From positions 1 to 64,000 of IMG/VR virus record IMGVR_UViG_3300025133_000092: 64,000 bases of DNA; one strand, given 5' to 3'. Origin of the DNA: a virus. A program made the translations under genes and the position numbers. How positions within the stretch are numbered: the first letter of the stretch is position 1; each line of letters begins with the position of its first letter. A model generated the notes under the pieces. That model was not told the DNA's origin, searched no databases, and was given only the letters and a program-made list of their open reading frames with translations. Below, in pieces: positions 6,885 to 15,363 of the stretch.

Positions 6885-8017
6885 CACCACTCCCAGGTCG
6901 GCAGGTCATCGTGCTTCGGGCCATCCGCGTCGAGCAGCAGCCAGCAGCAGTTGTTGGTCCGCGCCTTGAGGAACAGGGCCTCCAGGTCATCGGGCATCTC
7001 GGGCCAGTCGTCAGGGTTCTCGGGGACGTGGAGCAGGAAGCCTTCGGGGCGCATCATCCCGCGCTGACGCAGGAAGCTGGCCTCGAGCCACTGATCTCGC
7101 GGCACGTGCCCGTGCTGCGTCTTGATCTCGTCGATCCGGGTCCTGCTCGGTCCGGGGACCATGCGCGCGTACTTGGCGCCGGCCTCCAGCCGCCCGCACG
7201 TCTCCGGGGTGATGTGGGCCGTGCTGAACGCCATCAACGACTCCAGCCCGTGCGTGTTGGGTGGGATGCGCAACACCTCCACGTCCATCGGCATCATCGG
7301 CACCGACCCGTCAGCCCTCCATCGTTCGATCTCAGCGGTGAGCTGCTCGATCCACGCCTCGTCCATGGGCACCGGCACGAGGGCCTGAGCGTTGGCCGCA
7401 ACCGCCGGGAGCGGGCTCGGCCGCTCCACGAGCTCGAAACGCTCGATGCCCTCCGTCATGTCCTCCCAGCGCTCGTAGCACTTCTCGTTGGACCACTCCT
7501 TCGGGATGTCGGGGAACTCGTGGCGGTTGTCCGCCACGATGGACGCTCCGACCGCCTCAGCCACCGTCCGAGACGGGTGAACGTCCACGTCGGTGCCGTG
7601 GCGGTGGTGGTAGAGCAGAACCCAGCAGGTGGGCTCTGCGGGCTTCACGGCTCCGATGAGGTGGCCCTGCACGAACCCCAGCACGTCGCTGTACTTCTCG
7701 TAGTCCGCCTCGGTGTGGTCATCGTCGAGGAAGCTCCCGAACACGCCCAGCATGTTCAACGCCGCCTGCAGACCCTTCCCGTCGGCGAACATCGTCTCGC
7801 ACTCCCCGCACCAGGCGCCGGAGCCTTCCACGATGTGGAGCTTCCCACCGCAGAGCTTGCCGCGGTAGCGCATCCAGTCGCACATCTGCACGGGCACGTA
7901 GCTGCCGCACTCGCCTCGGCAGACCAGCTCGGCTTCGCCGTTCTCCTGGTCGGGGCTGATGCCGAGCGTCCCGTTCGTGCACAGAGGGCACTCAGCCTCC
8001 TCTTCGTTGGTGATCAT
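6884..8017 (-). CDS. Two-part hypothetical protein with N-terminal zinc clusters (377 aa)
   Basis: The first 90 residues contain CPLC, CRGECGSY and WCGECE, suggesting zinc ribbons. Residues about 115-205 form an alpha/beta module ending IERFELVERP. After a Pro/Ala linker a second domain begins (MDEAWIEQLTAEIERW) and runs to the end. It may be a fusion of two genes. The start overlaps the previous stop as ATGA. No family recognised. Confidence 0.55.
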   Translation of the reverse strand: MITNEEEAECPLCTNGTLGISPDQENGEAELVCRGECGSYVPVQMCDWMRYRGKLCGGKLHIVEGSGAWCGECETMFADGKGLQAALNMLGVFGSFLDDDHTEADYEKYSDVLGFVQGHLIGAVKPAEPTCWVLLYHHRHGTDVDVHPSRTVAEAVGASIVADNRHEFPDIPKEWSNEKCYERWEDMTEGIERFELVERPSPLPAVAANAQALVPVPMDEAWIEQLTAEIERWRADGSVPMMPMDVEVLRIPPNTHGLESLMAFSTAHITPETCGRLEAGAKYARMVPGPSRTRIDEIKTQHGHVPRDQWLEASFLRQRGMMRPEGFLLHVPENPDDWPEMPDDLEALFLKARTNNCCWLLLDADGPKHDDLPTWEW

Positions 8018-8295
8018 TGGTTCCCCTTCGCCAGCCGCGTGACCAGCCAGGCCGCGGCGTGCTTCTGCTTCTTGAAGCTCTTGAGCGGCATCTGCCAGTT
8101 CTCGTTGTCCAGGAAGACCTCGCCGTCTGCGACCACGTCCACATAGCCGAGGCAGTTCGTGAGCTTGATGTACGCACACGGCGGGTCGAAGGTCCCGATC
8201 GTCCGGGCCTCCTCGATGTTCACGTACGCCACTCGCCAGCCGTTGAGCCTGTTCCTGAGGTCCTCGGTGAGCCTCGGCAGGTTGAGCCGCAGCAT
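8014..8295 (-). CDS. Hypothetical protein (93 aa)
   Basis: Small soluble protein (WRVAYVNIEEARTI, CLGYVDVVADGEVF) with a basic C-terminal helix (FKKQKHAAAWLVTRLAK). It starts at a TGATG overlap and ends at an ATGA overlap, so it is translationally coupled on both sides. No family recognised. Confidence 0.55.
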   Translation of the reverse strand: MLRLNLPRLTEDLRNRLNGWRVAYVNIEEARTIGTFDPPCAYIKLTNCLGYVDVVADGEVFLDNENWQMPLKSFKKQKHAAAWLVTRLAKGNQ

Positions 8296-8684
8296 CAGTG
8301 CTCCGCGGGGTGGGTCCAGAGGATCCAGAGCCCGTCCAGGCCCTCGATCTCCGTGACGCCGAACTTGATCTGGTCGAGGGCACAGACGGAGTCGTACCAC
8401 CCGTCCGGGTCGTGCACGGGGACCCACTCCCCGTCCTTGTCCACGACCTTCAGCCCCATCAGGTGGTGCTGCTTGCCGTTGATGTAGATGCTGCCCCCGA
8501 TGAGGGCCTCCTTCGTGTCCTCGATGACCTCGAAGTGCTTCGAGGTCAGGGTGATGGACGCGCACGGCCTGCTGCCGAGCATGATCTCTTCTTGGGCCAC
8601 GACGGCCTCCTCTTCGCCCACGAGGGCGAGTAGCTTCAGGGCCCAGCGGCCCGTCCAGTTCCAGATGTAATCCAGTGCGGTCAT
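8295..8684 (-). CDS. Hypothetical protein (129 aa)
   Basis: Begins MTALDYIWNWTGRWALKLLALVG, a short amphipathic N terminus, then a beta-rich body (ASITLTSKHFEVIEDT, SIYINGKQHHLMGL, GLWILWTHP). Coupled at both ends by 1-4 base overlaps. Unknown function. Confidence 0.55.
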   Translation of the reverse strand: MTALDYIWNWTGRWALKLLALVGEEEAVVAQEEIMLGSRPCASITLTSKHFEVIEDTKEALIGGSIYINGKQHHLMGLKVVDKDGEWVPVHDPDGWYDSVCALDQIKFGVTEIEGLDGLWILWTHPAEH

Positions 8685-9220
8685 CGTCCTCGGAAACGCC
8701 GGATGCGGCGCCTGCTGCTGGAGCTGTCTCGGGGAGAGGGGCGGAGCTCGCCGCCCGCCCCCACGAATCGGTAGTTGCCCAGGACGAGCTCGTCCTGGTG
8801 CGCCCAGAGTTCCTCAGGAGGGAGTCCGGCGGCCCGGGCATCGACTTGGCCCCGGTACTCGAAGCTCGCCCCCTCGAAGCTCTCCACAGGGCACTCAGAC
8901 CCCTCTACCCACGGCTGCGGCGCGACGTGTCCGTCGTCGTAGGTGATGTGCACCATGAGGAGGGCGCGCGTGCCGTAGGGGTAGCGGTTGTTGTCGAGGT
9001 GGAGCTGGTGGAAGGCGGACTCGATGTCCGCGTCGTAGTAGGGGACGGCCTTGCCGATGGTGTCGCCGCTGGGGCCGACCATCTGCATGTCCCACCCGAC
9101 GCGGTGGTCTCCCCGGCTAAGAGGATCTCCTACTCGGTACCGGACACGTCGCGTGCCGTTCGCCTTCTCAACCAGCTCCAAGAGATCGCCGCGACGTAGG
9201 TCGCGCGCCCATCCGTGCAT
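8681..9220 (-). CDS. Hypothetical protein (179 aa), possible first gene of an operon
   Basis: Beta-rich protein (ALLMVHITYDDGHVAP, DELVLGNYRFVG) with a basic Ser/Arg tail. AGGAGG lies 6 bases before the ATG. It is preceded by a 43-base gap containing a GTAGAGTACT motif that recurs upstream of other minus-strand units, so it may be promoter-proximal. No family recognised. Confidence 0.55.
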   Translation of the reverse strand: MHGWARDLRRGDLLELVEKANGTRRVRYRVGDPLSRGDHRVGWDMQMVGPSGDTIGKAVPYYDADIESAFHQLHLDNNRYPYGTRALLMVHITYDDGHVAPQPWVEGSECPVESFEGASFEYRGQVDARAAGLPPEELWAHQDELVLGNYRFVGAGGELRPSPRDSSSSRRRIRRFRGR

Positions 9221-9263
9221 GCAGCCTCCTGGGGATCAGTACTCTACTCATCCCACAGGAGAT

Positions 9264-10100
9264 CTACGATTTCCTCCAGCGACGGAGCTCGTCCAGGGCG
9301 GCCTGCTTCCGCATGGCGCTCTGCCGCATCTGGTTGGCGTGGCGGCCCACGTGCCGCATCTGCTCCCGGGCATCGTGGCTGCCTGCCGCCGCCCGCTGGT
9401 AGGTCGGGCTCGCCTTCATCCGCCGCACGCGCCGGTGGTACTGCTTGGGCAGCCCCTTCTGCACGATGGAGAGCATGCCCTCTCGGCCGAGGATGCGGTT
9501 CTTCGTGTACGAGAGGATGCCGGGCCCGCCTTCACCGATGAGGTGCGGCATGCCCTGGATGGTGGTCTTGGCGATGTCGCCCAGGCCGGGGATGTCCTTG
9601 CCCTTTCTTCCGCCCCCGCCGCCACCCGACCGCCGAGCTTCTCGGATCTTCGCCAGCTCGAGCTTTCGCTTGTGCATCAGCATCGTCGTCGACGCGTGAT
9701 CGTCCTCGTGCATGACCCAGTGCGAGTCGTGATCGTGCACGTGGTTGTTGTGGTAGGGGTGCCTCCAGCTGCCGAACTGCCGCTGTCCCGATTCCGGCAC
9801 GGCGATGTTGACCGGCACGAAGCCCAGGTGCTTCTCGAGGTCCTGCTTGGTCAGCACGTGCTTCGGGACGGCCACGCGGTACTTGCCTGCCCCGGTGAGC
9901 ACGCCTTCGGTTCGCATGCGTCCGTGGAGGTTCTTGAAGACGCGGTGCGCTCGAGCCTTCTGCCGGCGCTGGGTCCAGTACTCTGAGGGGCCCTCCTTCA
10001 GCTCGCTCTCGCCCGAGGAGGGGGAGGCGCCTTCGGGGGACTCCTCTACGGGAGCGGCGAGCTTGAAGATCTCCTCTGCGAGGGCGTTTCGGATGATCAC
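9264..10100 (-). CDS. Candidate virion-associated protein with FKLAAP leader (278 aa)
   Basis: Starts at GTG and opens with ALAEEIFKLAAPVEESP, a short helix ending in the FKLAAP motif also found at the start of the helicase at 57.1-58.6 kb and, in variant form, in several virion-block proteins. The centre is His-rich (HPYHNNHVHDHDSHW), then Gly-rich, with a basic C terminus. If the leader marks packaged or processed proteins, this is a virion protein encoded outside the main block. No family recognised. Confidence 0.5.
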   Translation of the reverse strand: MIIRNALAEEIFKLAAPVEESPEGASPSSGESELKEGPSEYWTQRRQKARAHRVFKNLHGRMRTEGVLTGAGKYRVAVPKHVLTKQDLEKHLGFVPVNIAVPESGQRQFGSWRHPYHNNHVHDHDSHWVMHEDDHASTTMLMHKRKLELAKIREARRSGGGGGGRKGKDIPGLGDIAKTTIQGMPHLIGEGGPGILSYTKNRILGREGMLSIVQKGLPKQYHRRVRRMKASPTYQRAAAGSHDAREQMRHVGRHANQMRQSAMRKQAALDELRRWRKS

Positions 10101-12304
10101 ACCAGCCTCCTGTACCGGAACCCCGGCTCCTTCACGTGCTTGTGGAAGTGCTTGCCGTGGGACTTCGCCTTCAGCACGCCGGCGTAGGTCTCCGGGGAGA
10201 CCCCGGAGTACCTGTACAGGCCACCCTTGGCGAACTCCACGTGCATCGTCTTCCTGCTGGGGTTGTACGCCACGGTGCCCAGGTTGGTCGAGACCAGGTC
10301 CTCCTTGCCCTTGCGCTTCTCCCAGCTGTCGATGTGCTTCTGCTTCGTCTTGGAGACGACGACGGGCTTGTTGAGTGGGAGCAGGGCGGCCGTCTTCCCG
10401 CGCAGCAGTGCTGAGGCCACCTTTGTGAGGGGCCCGTGCTCTTTGATCTTCCTGTAGCTCTCCCGGTCCGTTTTGAACGTCCCAGCTGCGTAGGCCAAAT
10501 CCTCTAGCGTGGAGGTTCCCCGCTGCCTTGAGCGCTTCGCGACACGGAACAGCCTTCTCACGGGCCCTGTCCCCATGACCAGCCGTTGATCGGCTGCGGC
10601 CAGAGACCTCGGGTGTTGGAGAATCCCCTTGGGGAAACCCTCCAGCAACACTCGCTTCCCTGCCCTGTGGGCCGCAAGTGCCTGCTCATCCTTCTCCTGG
10701 CGAATGCGGTCCCTCGTCTCTTTCGAGGGGCTGCTGTACCCGCCCTTCCCGTCTGGGCTGCCCGTGTCTGTCCCCAGGACCAAGTCGAACTTGCCCCGAT
10801 GCTTCTCGGCCCAAGTGCTCTTGCCTGCTCCCATGCCGCCCGTGAGGATGGTGATGTGCGCCTTCTTCGTGCGGGTCATCTGCTCCAGCGTTACCCCGGC
10901 CTCCTCGAGCTTCTTGAGGTCGTCGGGGTCGTTCTTCTCGGGGTGCAAGCCCTGGAAGGAGGGGATGCGGAGCTTGCCGCTGGGGTACTTGCCCATCGAG
11001 GTGATCTTGGCTGTGCGCCCGATGAGGAGCTCGGGCTTCTCGTGGGCCAGCCGGCGGAAGTCGTCGGTGAAGCCGGTGCCGACACGACTGACGTTGCCCT
11101 TGGGGTCCTTGACCAGCACGCCGCCGACGTGCGTGCCCTCGTACTTGCCCCCCTTGGTCTTGAAGAAGCCGACGATCTCCAGGTCCTCGTCCGGCTTGAA
11201 CTTGTACTTCTTCGGCCTCGTGCCCTCGGCGAGATCCCACTCGACGATGCCCTCATCGGTGAGCGGGTGCTCCTTGCGCCGGATGGCCTCCAGCATCTGG
11301 AGCTTCTCCGACTTCGTCCGGGCCACTGGGGTCCTCTTGAGGCCGGGGAACTCCGCCTGGACCTGCTTCAGCACTCGCAGCTTCTCGGAGTAGGGCGCAG
11401 CCGACATGTCCTTGCCGCGGTACCTGGCGACGTCGAAGGTCATGACCTCGAGCGGACCGTGCTCTTCCTGCCCCTTCCGGGACTTCCAGACCCCTGCGTT
11501 GAGCAGGCCGCTGACTCGCTCAGCAGGGAGAGGTCGCCCTCCTCCATGCGGGCGTGCGAAGATCTCCCCACGGACGATCGTGCCATCCAGGTGAGAGGGG
11601 ACCTTCTTGTCCATCAGGCCGGGGACCTTGTGGGAGTGCTCGATCAGGCCAGTGCGCCGCGCCTTCGCCGGCCTGTGTGAGAAGGCACGGATCGGCCTCC
11701 CCTTCTCCAGCACGAAGACGTTGTGAGACCCGTCCGCCTTCGGCGCCCAGACCTTGCCCTCATCCTCGGGGGTCAGCTGGGCCTCGCGCTTCTCCTCCTT
11801 GTACTTGGGCTTGGGCATGGCGGGTGTGCGCCCCGAGTGCCGAGTCACGTTCTGCAGCAGCCAGTTCTTGTCCTTGGTGCGCCGCAGGATGTACTCGTCG
11901 TGCCCCGAGCCGCGGTAGTGGTTGAACTTGATCTTGTCGGGATCTGCGTGGAAGACCTCCGCCTGGTCCCGCAGATGCCGCTTCACGGTCCCAGCGCCGT
12001 ACCCCGAGGGGATCTTCCCGCGGAAGTCCATGTACTCCAAGGTGTGGTCGCCTTGCTGTACCGCGAGCACGGGGCGCTCCCCGGGGCCGGGGAGCTTCGC
12101 CTTGGGCAACGCCCAGGAGTGCGCGACACCCGTCGAGGGGTCTCCCAACCTAAGATCAAAGTGCCTGCCCGCTCGATGAGCGTCGTGGTCTTGTACTGCC
12201 AGTTCCCAGGTCTGGCGCCCCTTGACCGCAGGGAGACCCCGGGCCCGACCTTTCTCAGGTAGGCCCGGGGCGAACTCCTTCAGCGGTTTGAGATCACGCG
12301 GCAC
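10097..12304 (-). CDS. Multidomain 3'-phosphoesterase / ATP-dependent DNA ligase / P-loop kinase / KTSC protein
   Basis: A 735-residue fusion. Residues about 30-155 match the LigD 3'-phosphoesterase domain (HDAHRAGRHFDLRL, IPSGYGAGTV). KADG at 189-192 is the nucleotidyltransferase Lys motif of an ATP-dependent ligase, with EGIVEWDL and a C-terminal OB-like region to about 450. GGMGAGKST (489-497) begins a zeta-toxin or polynucleotide-kinase-like P-loop domain. The last 65 residues (GTVAYNPSRKTMHVEF, ending FRYRRL) are a KTSC domain. Together these suggest end-cleaning, phosphorylation and sealing of DNA breaks in one chain. It starts at GTG with GAGG upstream. I have not seen this domain order before. 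Confidence 0.8.
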   Translation of the reverse strand: MPRDLKPLKEFAPGLPEKGRARGLPAVKGRQTWELAVQDHDAHRAGRHFDLRLGDPSTGVAHSWALPKAKLPGPGERPVLAVQQGDHTLEYMDFRGKIPSGYGAGTVKRHLRDQAEVFHADPDKIKFNHYRGSGHDEYILRRTKDKNWLLQNVTRHSGRTPAMPKPKYKEEKREAQLTPEDEGKVWAPKADGSHNVFVLEKGRPIRAFSHRPAKARRTGLIEHSHKVPGLMDKKVPSHLDGTIVRGEIFARPHGGGRPLPAERVSGLLNAGVWKSRKGQEEHGPLEVMTFDVARYRGKDMSAAPYSEKLRVLKQVQAEFPGLKRTPVARTKSEKLQMLEAIRRKEHPLTDEGIVEWDLAEGTRPKKYKFKPDEDLEIVGFFKTKGGKYEGTHVGGVLVKDPKGNVSRVGTGFTDDFRRLAHEKPELLIGRTAKITSMGKYPSGKLRIPSFQGLHPEKNDPDDLKKLEEAGVTLEQMTRTKKAHITILTGGMGAGKSTWAEKHRGKFDLVLGTDTGSPDGKGGYSSPSKETRDRIRQEKDEQALAAHRAGKRVLLEGFPKGILQHPRSLAAADQRLVMGTGPVRRLFRVAKRSRQRGTSTLEDLAYAAGTFKTDRESYRKIKEHGPLTKVASALLRGKTAALLPLNKPVVVSKTKQKHIDSWEKRKGKEDLVSTNLGTVAYNPSRKTMHVEFAKGGLYRYSGVSPETYAGVLKAKSHGKHFHKHVKEPGFRYRRLV

Positions 12305-12575
12305 AGCCTCGCGCTCGCTGCCCGAACACCCCGAGCCTCTTGAGGGCTGCCAGGAGCTGGAAGGTCTTGACCTTGTAGGGGAGGTGGTCCTGCAGGACCG
12401 TGTCGGCCTCGTAGCAGTGGTTGATGAGCTGACGCACCACTCCGGTGCGGGGGTAGACCAGCGCGCTGGCGCCCACCAGGATCGTCACGTCGCCTTCGCT
12501 GGCGCTGATGACGGCGGGGTTCGGCTGGAGCTTCCCCTCGCACAGGACGGGGATCTGCACAGACGGATGAGCCAC
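12294..12575 (-). CDS. Hypothetical protein (93 aa)
   Basis: Starts at GTG (12573-12575) with AGGAG 8 bases upstream. Mixed alpha/beta (DVTILVGASALVYP, VVRQLINHCYEAD, FQLLAALKRLGVF). It overlaps the ligase-fusion start by 11 bases and is the first gene after a terminator, so it probably begins that transcript. No family recognised. Confidence 0.55.
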   Translation of the reverse strand: MAHPSVQIPVLCEGKLQPNPAVISASEGDVTILVGASALVYPRTGVVRQLINHCYEADTVLQDHLPYKVKTFQLLAALKRLGVFGQRARGCAA

Positions 12576-12614
12576 CTGGGCTCCTTTCGAGGGAATGGAC
12601 ACTGGGCAGAGTAC

Positions 12615-12649
12615 CGGAGGAAGCGCCGACAGGACCAGCGCTTCCTCCG
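12615..12649 (-). terminator. Stem-loop terminator after the gene at 12656-13126
   Basis: A perfect 12-base inverted repeat (arms 12615-12626 and 12638-12649, arm CGGAGGAAGCGC) with an 11-base loop lies 6 bases past the stop of the upstream minus-strand gene. There is no clear U-tract, as is common in high-GC genomes. Confidence 0.65.
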
Positions 12650-12655
12650 ACGGCC

Positions 12656-13126
12656 TCAGCCCTGCTTGATCGCGGCGATGTCCGCTTCGAGCTCGGGGAT
12701 GATCTGGCTGACCTGCCCCATGATCTGCCACAGCACCGCCTTCGGGTTGCCGCTGTTGACGGCCTGGGCGATGAGGGCGGTGATGTCGAGGCCCGCCAGG
12801 ATGATGTCCTGGGCGAGCTCCACCTCGTCCTCGTCGACCCCGAGGTCGTCGACGAGGCTCTTCAGCATCGGGCTGTGGGCCTCGTCCTCGCCCACCTGCA
12901 GCTTGACGATGGAGGTGACGAGGTCGACCACCTGCGGGGCGGAGTTGTCGCCGAGGACCTCCTTCACGCCGTTCTTGACGGCCTCGTAGCCGTCGACCTG
13001 GGTCTTCAGGACGGAGAAGGTGAAGTCGGCGACGGCCTCACCGTCGCTGTCGAGGACGTCGCCTCGGGTGGTAGCCACGGGAGGACTGTTTCGGATGGTG
13101 ATCGGGCGTCGGCGGAATCGGGGCAT
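12656..13126 (-). CDS. Hypothetical acidic helical protein (156 aa)
   Basis: After a basic N terminus (MPRFRRRPITIRN) the protein is acidic and helical (VDLVTSIVKLQVGEDEA, ELAQDIILAGLDITALI). GGAGAA precedes the ATG. The start lies 89 bases inside the preceding gene, an unusually long overlap. A strong hairpin follows the stop. Function unknown; the pattern could suit a small virion or scaffold-like protein. Confidence 0.5.
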   Translation of the reverse strand: MPRFRRRPITIRNSPPVATTRGDVLDSDGEAVADFTFSVLKTQVDGYEAVKNGVKEVLGDNSAPQVVDLVTSIVKLQVGEDEAHSPMLKSLVDDLGVDEDEVELAQDIILAGLDITALIAQAVNSGNPKAVLWQIMGQVSQIIPELEADIAAIKQG

Positions 13127-13568
13127 CTGGCTGTTCTCCGGGTGGGGCGGGGTCATCCCACCCTCGTCTTCGCGCCTCGTCTCGGATGGCGCCGGGGGTC
13201 GTGAGCATACCGTAGGGGTGCATGGTTCTCCAACGGAGATGATCCGCTCGATACATGCCGAAGGACTCGTAGGTGTCGAGGATGAGGTCAACCAGGATGC
13301 CGGACTCGTGAGCGTGCACCAGCGCGGTCTTCCAGGGGACCGTGACTTCTTCGCGGCCGTATCCCTTCTTCCATCGCCAGATGGAGATGCCCTCGTTGTT
13401 GCCGCACCAGTAGATGTCGCCGTCGTTGCCCGTGACCCACGAGCAGCAGCAGATCATCGTCCTCAGCGCGTCGGTGGTGTTCTTCGCGCGCAGGAGGTTG
13501 AGGGGGGTGGACTTGACTCGGGGCAGCAAATGTCGGAGAGCGAGGTCGAGCTTCGCCTCTACCCCCAC
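13038..13568 (-). CDS. Hypothetical protein (176 aa)
   Basis: Likely starts at GTG 13566-13568 (GAGG upstream). The core has TMICCCSWVTGNDGD, VPWKTALVHAHESGIL and LDTYESFGMYR. The last 60 residues are Pro/Arg-rich and overlap the next gene by 89 bases, so the native C terminus may be shorter. No family recognised. Confidence 0.45.
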   Translation of the reverse strand: MGVEAKLDLALRHLLPRVKSTPLNLLRAKNTTDALRTMICCCSWVTGNDGDIYWCGNNEGISIWRWKKGYGREEVTVPWKTALVHAHESGILVDLILDTYESFGMYRADHLRWRTMHPYGMLTTPGAIRDEARRRGWDDPAPPGEQPDAPIPPTPDHHPKQSSRGYHPRRRPRQRR

Positions 13569-13819
13569 CGCTCCACCTCGGCAGCAGGCAGAGTGCGGCG
13601 GGCCCACTTCGGGGAGTCGGGGGCGGCTCGCTCAGGAGTCGGTCCGCCGTCGGAGCTGACGGGGACCAGGGTCTGGGGATAGCGCAATGTGACCTTCCCT
13701 TCGGAGAGGTTCTCCACCCAGCCTACGACTCGACGTTCACCATCGAAGAACCGGGCGGTGTCGCCCAGCTTCAGGTGAATCCCGCGCTTGTCGCGGAAGG
13801 AGACGTAAGAGGTGGCCAC
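13559..13819 (-). CDS. Hypothetical small beta-rich protein (86 aa)
   Basis: Begins MATSYVSFRDKRGIHLKLGD, followed by RRVVGWVENLSEGKVTLRY, a pattern like a small SH3- or KOW-type barrel. It is the first gene of the minus-strand run reading away from the divergent region at 13.8-13.9 kb. No confident family. Confidence 0.5.
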   Translation of the reverse strand: MATSYVSFRDKRGIHLKLGDTARFFDGERRVVGWVENLSEGKVTLRYPQTLVPVSSDGGPTPERAAPDSPKWARRTLPAAEVERWG

Positions 13820-13939
13820 GGCGCTTATGCCCCAAAATCCGGCTGTTGCCCTGCGAGCTTACCACCACGTACTCTACGAGCGATGTCCGCTCTTCCCCAG
13901 AGCCGCAACAACCGGGGGGCACCCACCATGGAGTAGCCG
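13820..13939. promoter_or_regulatory. Divergent intergenic region with candidate promoters
   Basis: This 120-base gap separates minus-strand and plus-strand units. On the plus strand, TTGCCC and TACTCT about 18 bases apart could serve as -35 and -10 elements. The same GTACTCTAC at 13869-13877 reads GTAGAGTAC on the minus strand, a motif found upstream of other minus-strand units. A 17-codon frame just before the next gene is probably chance. Inference from sequence only. Confidence 0.35.
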
Positions 13940-14842
13940 ATGCTCGGCACACTGGTCCTTGAGATCGTCCTGGCCGCGATGTCCCTGCTCCTGCTGCTGT
14001 CGGGAGTACGATCTCGACAGCTGTCCTCCCCCCGAAGGAAGGCCTACCTCGGCTCAGCAGCCCTGACCTTCCTCGTGGCGATGAGCTTGCAGCTGGAACT
14101 GCTTGGATGGGGGACGGCTTCCGAGGTGACTCGGCTCTTCGCCGCGGCGCTCACGCTGAGCGCCATCGCCGGCATCCGCGTGCTGACGCACCACTACGAG
14201 CAGGAAGAGAACGGCGTCAAGGAGACCGTGCGGGAGGAGCACGAGAAGGCCCGCCGTGATCGCCTCGAGCACAGCGCGGGCCTCGGACAACGACTGGAGA
14301 CTGTCGAGAGGAACCTGAGAGTCGCCCAGGAGCGACTCATCGCGCAAGCGATGGCCGGCAAGGCAACGGTCGAGCGGCTACAGGCCCAGGAACGAGCCAT
14401 CACATCGAGCCCGGAAATCGATGCGGTCCTGGCCTCTCCTCCGCAGCACGCAACCATCAACGGCTGGCTGAAGACGCTGGATCTGATGGACGACTGCCTG
14501 GCGTGGGTGGTGGACGCGGACGGCGTGAACATCCGGGTCGCGGGAGGCGGTGCGCAGAAGTGGTTCGGCTTCGCGTCGGCAGATGCCGTCGGTACTCGGC
14601 TGGTTGACTGGGGAGAGCCCTCGCACATCTCCGCCTTCGACGCCCTCAAGAAGAACCCGTCGGCGCCCCCGATCACGAAGCTGCTGAACTTCAACCACTA
14701 CCCCAACGCAGGCACCTGGCTGACCTGTTTCGGGTCCGTTCTCACGGACGGGGAGTTCGACGGTATGTATGGGGTGGCCCTGCGCGCTCCCGGTATGTGC
14801 CTGAAGTGCGTTGCCCCCCTTCCCTCGCCGCGATCGAGATGA
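13940..14842 (+). CDS. Membrane protein with coiled coil and PAS-like domain (300 aa)
   Basis: Three hydrophobic segments (about residues 2-21, 38-55 and 63-80) place the N terminus in the inner membrane. A charged coiled coil follows (about 84-155). Residues about 178-290 (CLAWVVDADGVNIRVAGGG, then a WFGF helix and closing strands) fit a PAS sensor fold. GGAG lies 7 bases before the ATG. This layout resembles a sensory or signalling membrane protein and is unusual for a phage. It heads a short plus-strand operon of membrane and coiled-coil genes. No kinase or cyclase domain is attached. Confidence 0.6.
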   Translation: MLGTLVLEIVLAAMSLLLLLSGVRSRQLSSPRRKAYLGSAALTFLVAMSLQLELLGWGTASEVTRLFAAALTLSAIAGIRVLTHHYEQEENGVKETVREEHEKARRDRLEHSAGLGQRLETVERNLRVAQERLIAQAMAGKATVERLQAQERAITSSPEIDAVLASPPQHATINGWLKTLDLMDDCLAWVVDADGVNIRVAGGGAQKWFGFASADAVGTRLVDWGEPSHISAFDALKKNPSAPPITKLLNFNHYPNAGTWLTCFGSVLTDGEFDGMYGVALRAPGMCLKCVAPLPSPRSR

Positions 14843-14845
14843 TCC

Positions 14846-15355
14846 ATGTCAGAGCCCGAAGAGCCGGTCGGGGTCTCCCTGGAGATCCCCACACAGGAGG
14901 AGGTAGAGCAGTTTCTCGTAGAGATCTCCCAGGAGTATCCGCGACGGGCTCGACTGCTGCGGGCCTACCTGTTCGCCACCGGGGAAGGGGAAGACCCCGA
15001 GGCCCGCTGGGTGCGGCTGCTCCTCGAGATGAAGAAGGTCGCCGTGCAGTCCCAGCAGGCCAACGAGAGCTTGCTGGCGTGGTTGAGGGGCCAAGCGCCT
15101 GTGCAACGGGAGATCATCGCCCTCCTCAAGGAGGCCGAGGACCAGCGTGAACGGCTGGTGAAGGCCGGGGAGAGGCAGGCCGCTGCCGCGGCCGACAAGG
15201 CGGACCAGAAGAAGGACTTGGCCAGGGACATCCGGGCAGGTGTAGTAGAACTCTGGAACAACAAGCCCTTCCAGTTCTTGTTGATGGGCGGGGTCTACTT
15301 CGTGCTCGACAAGATGGGCGCCGTGGCCTGGGTGCTGAAGAGACTCACCGAGTAG
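14846..15355 (+). CDS. Coiled-coil protein with C-terminal membrane segment (169 aa)
   Basis: Acidic N terminus, a long charged helix with many Gln and Glu (VAVQSQQANESLLAWLR, LLKEAEDQRERLVKAGERQ) and one hydrophobic segment near the end (FQFLLMGGVYFVLD). A tail-anchored inner-membrane protein is likely. Together with the next two genes it could form part of a lysis or envelope complex, but no holin, endolysin or spanin motif is decisive. Confidence 0.5.
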   Translation: MSEPEEPVGVSLEIPTQEEVEQFLVEISQEYPRRARLLRAYLFATGEGEDPEARWVRLLLEMKKVAVQSQQANESLLAWLRGQAPVQREIIALLKEAEDQRERLVKAGERQAAAAADKADQKKDLARDIRAGVVELWNNKPFQFLLMGGVYFVLDKMGAVAWVLKRLTE

Positions 15356-15363
15356 GAGTAGCC

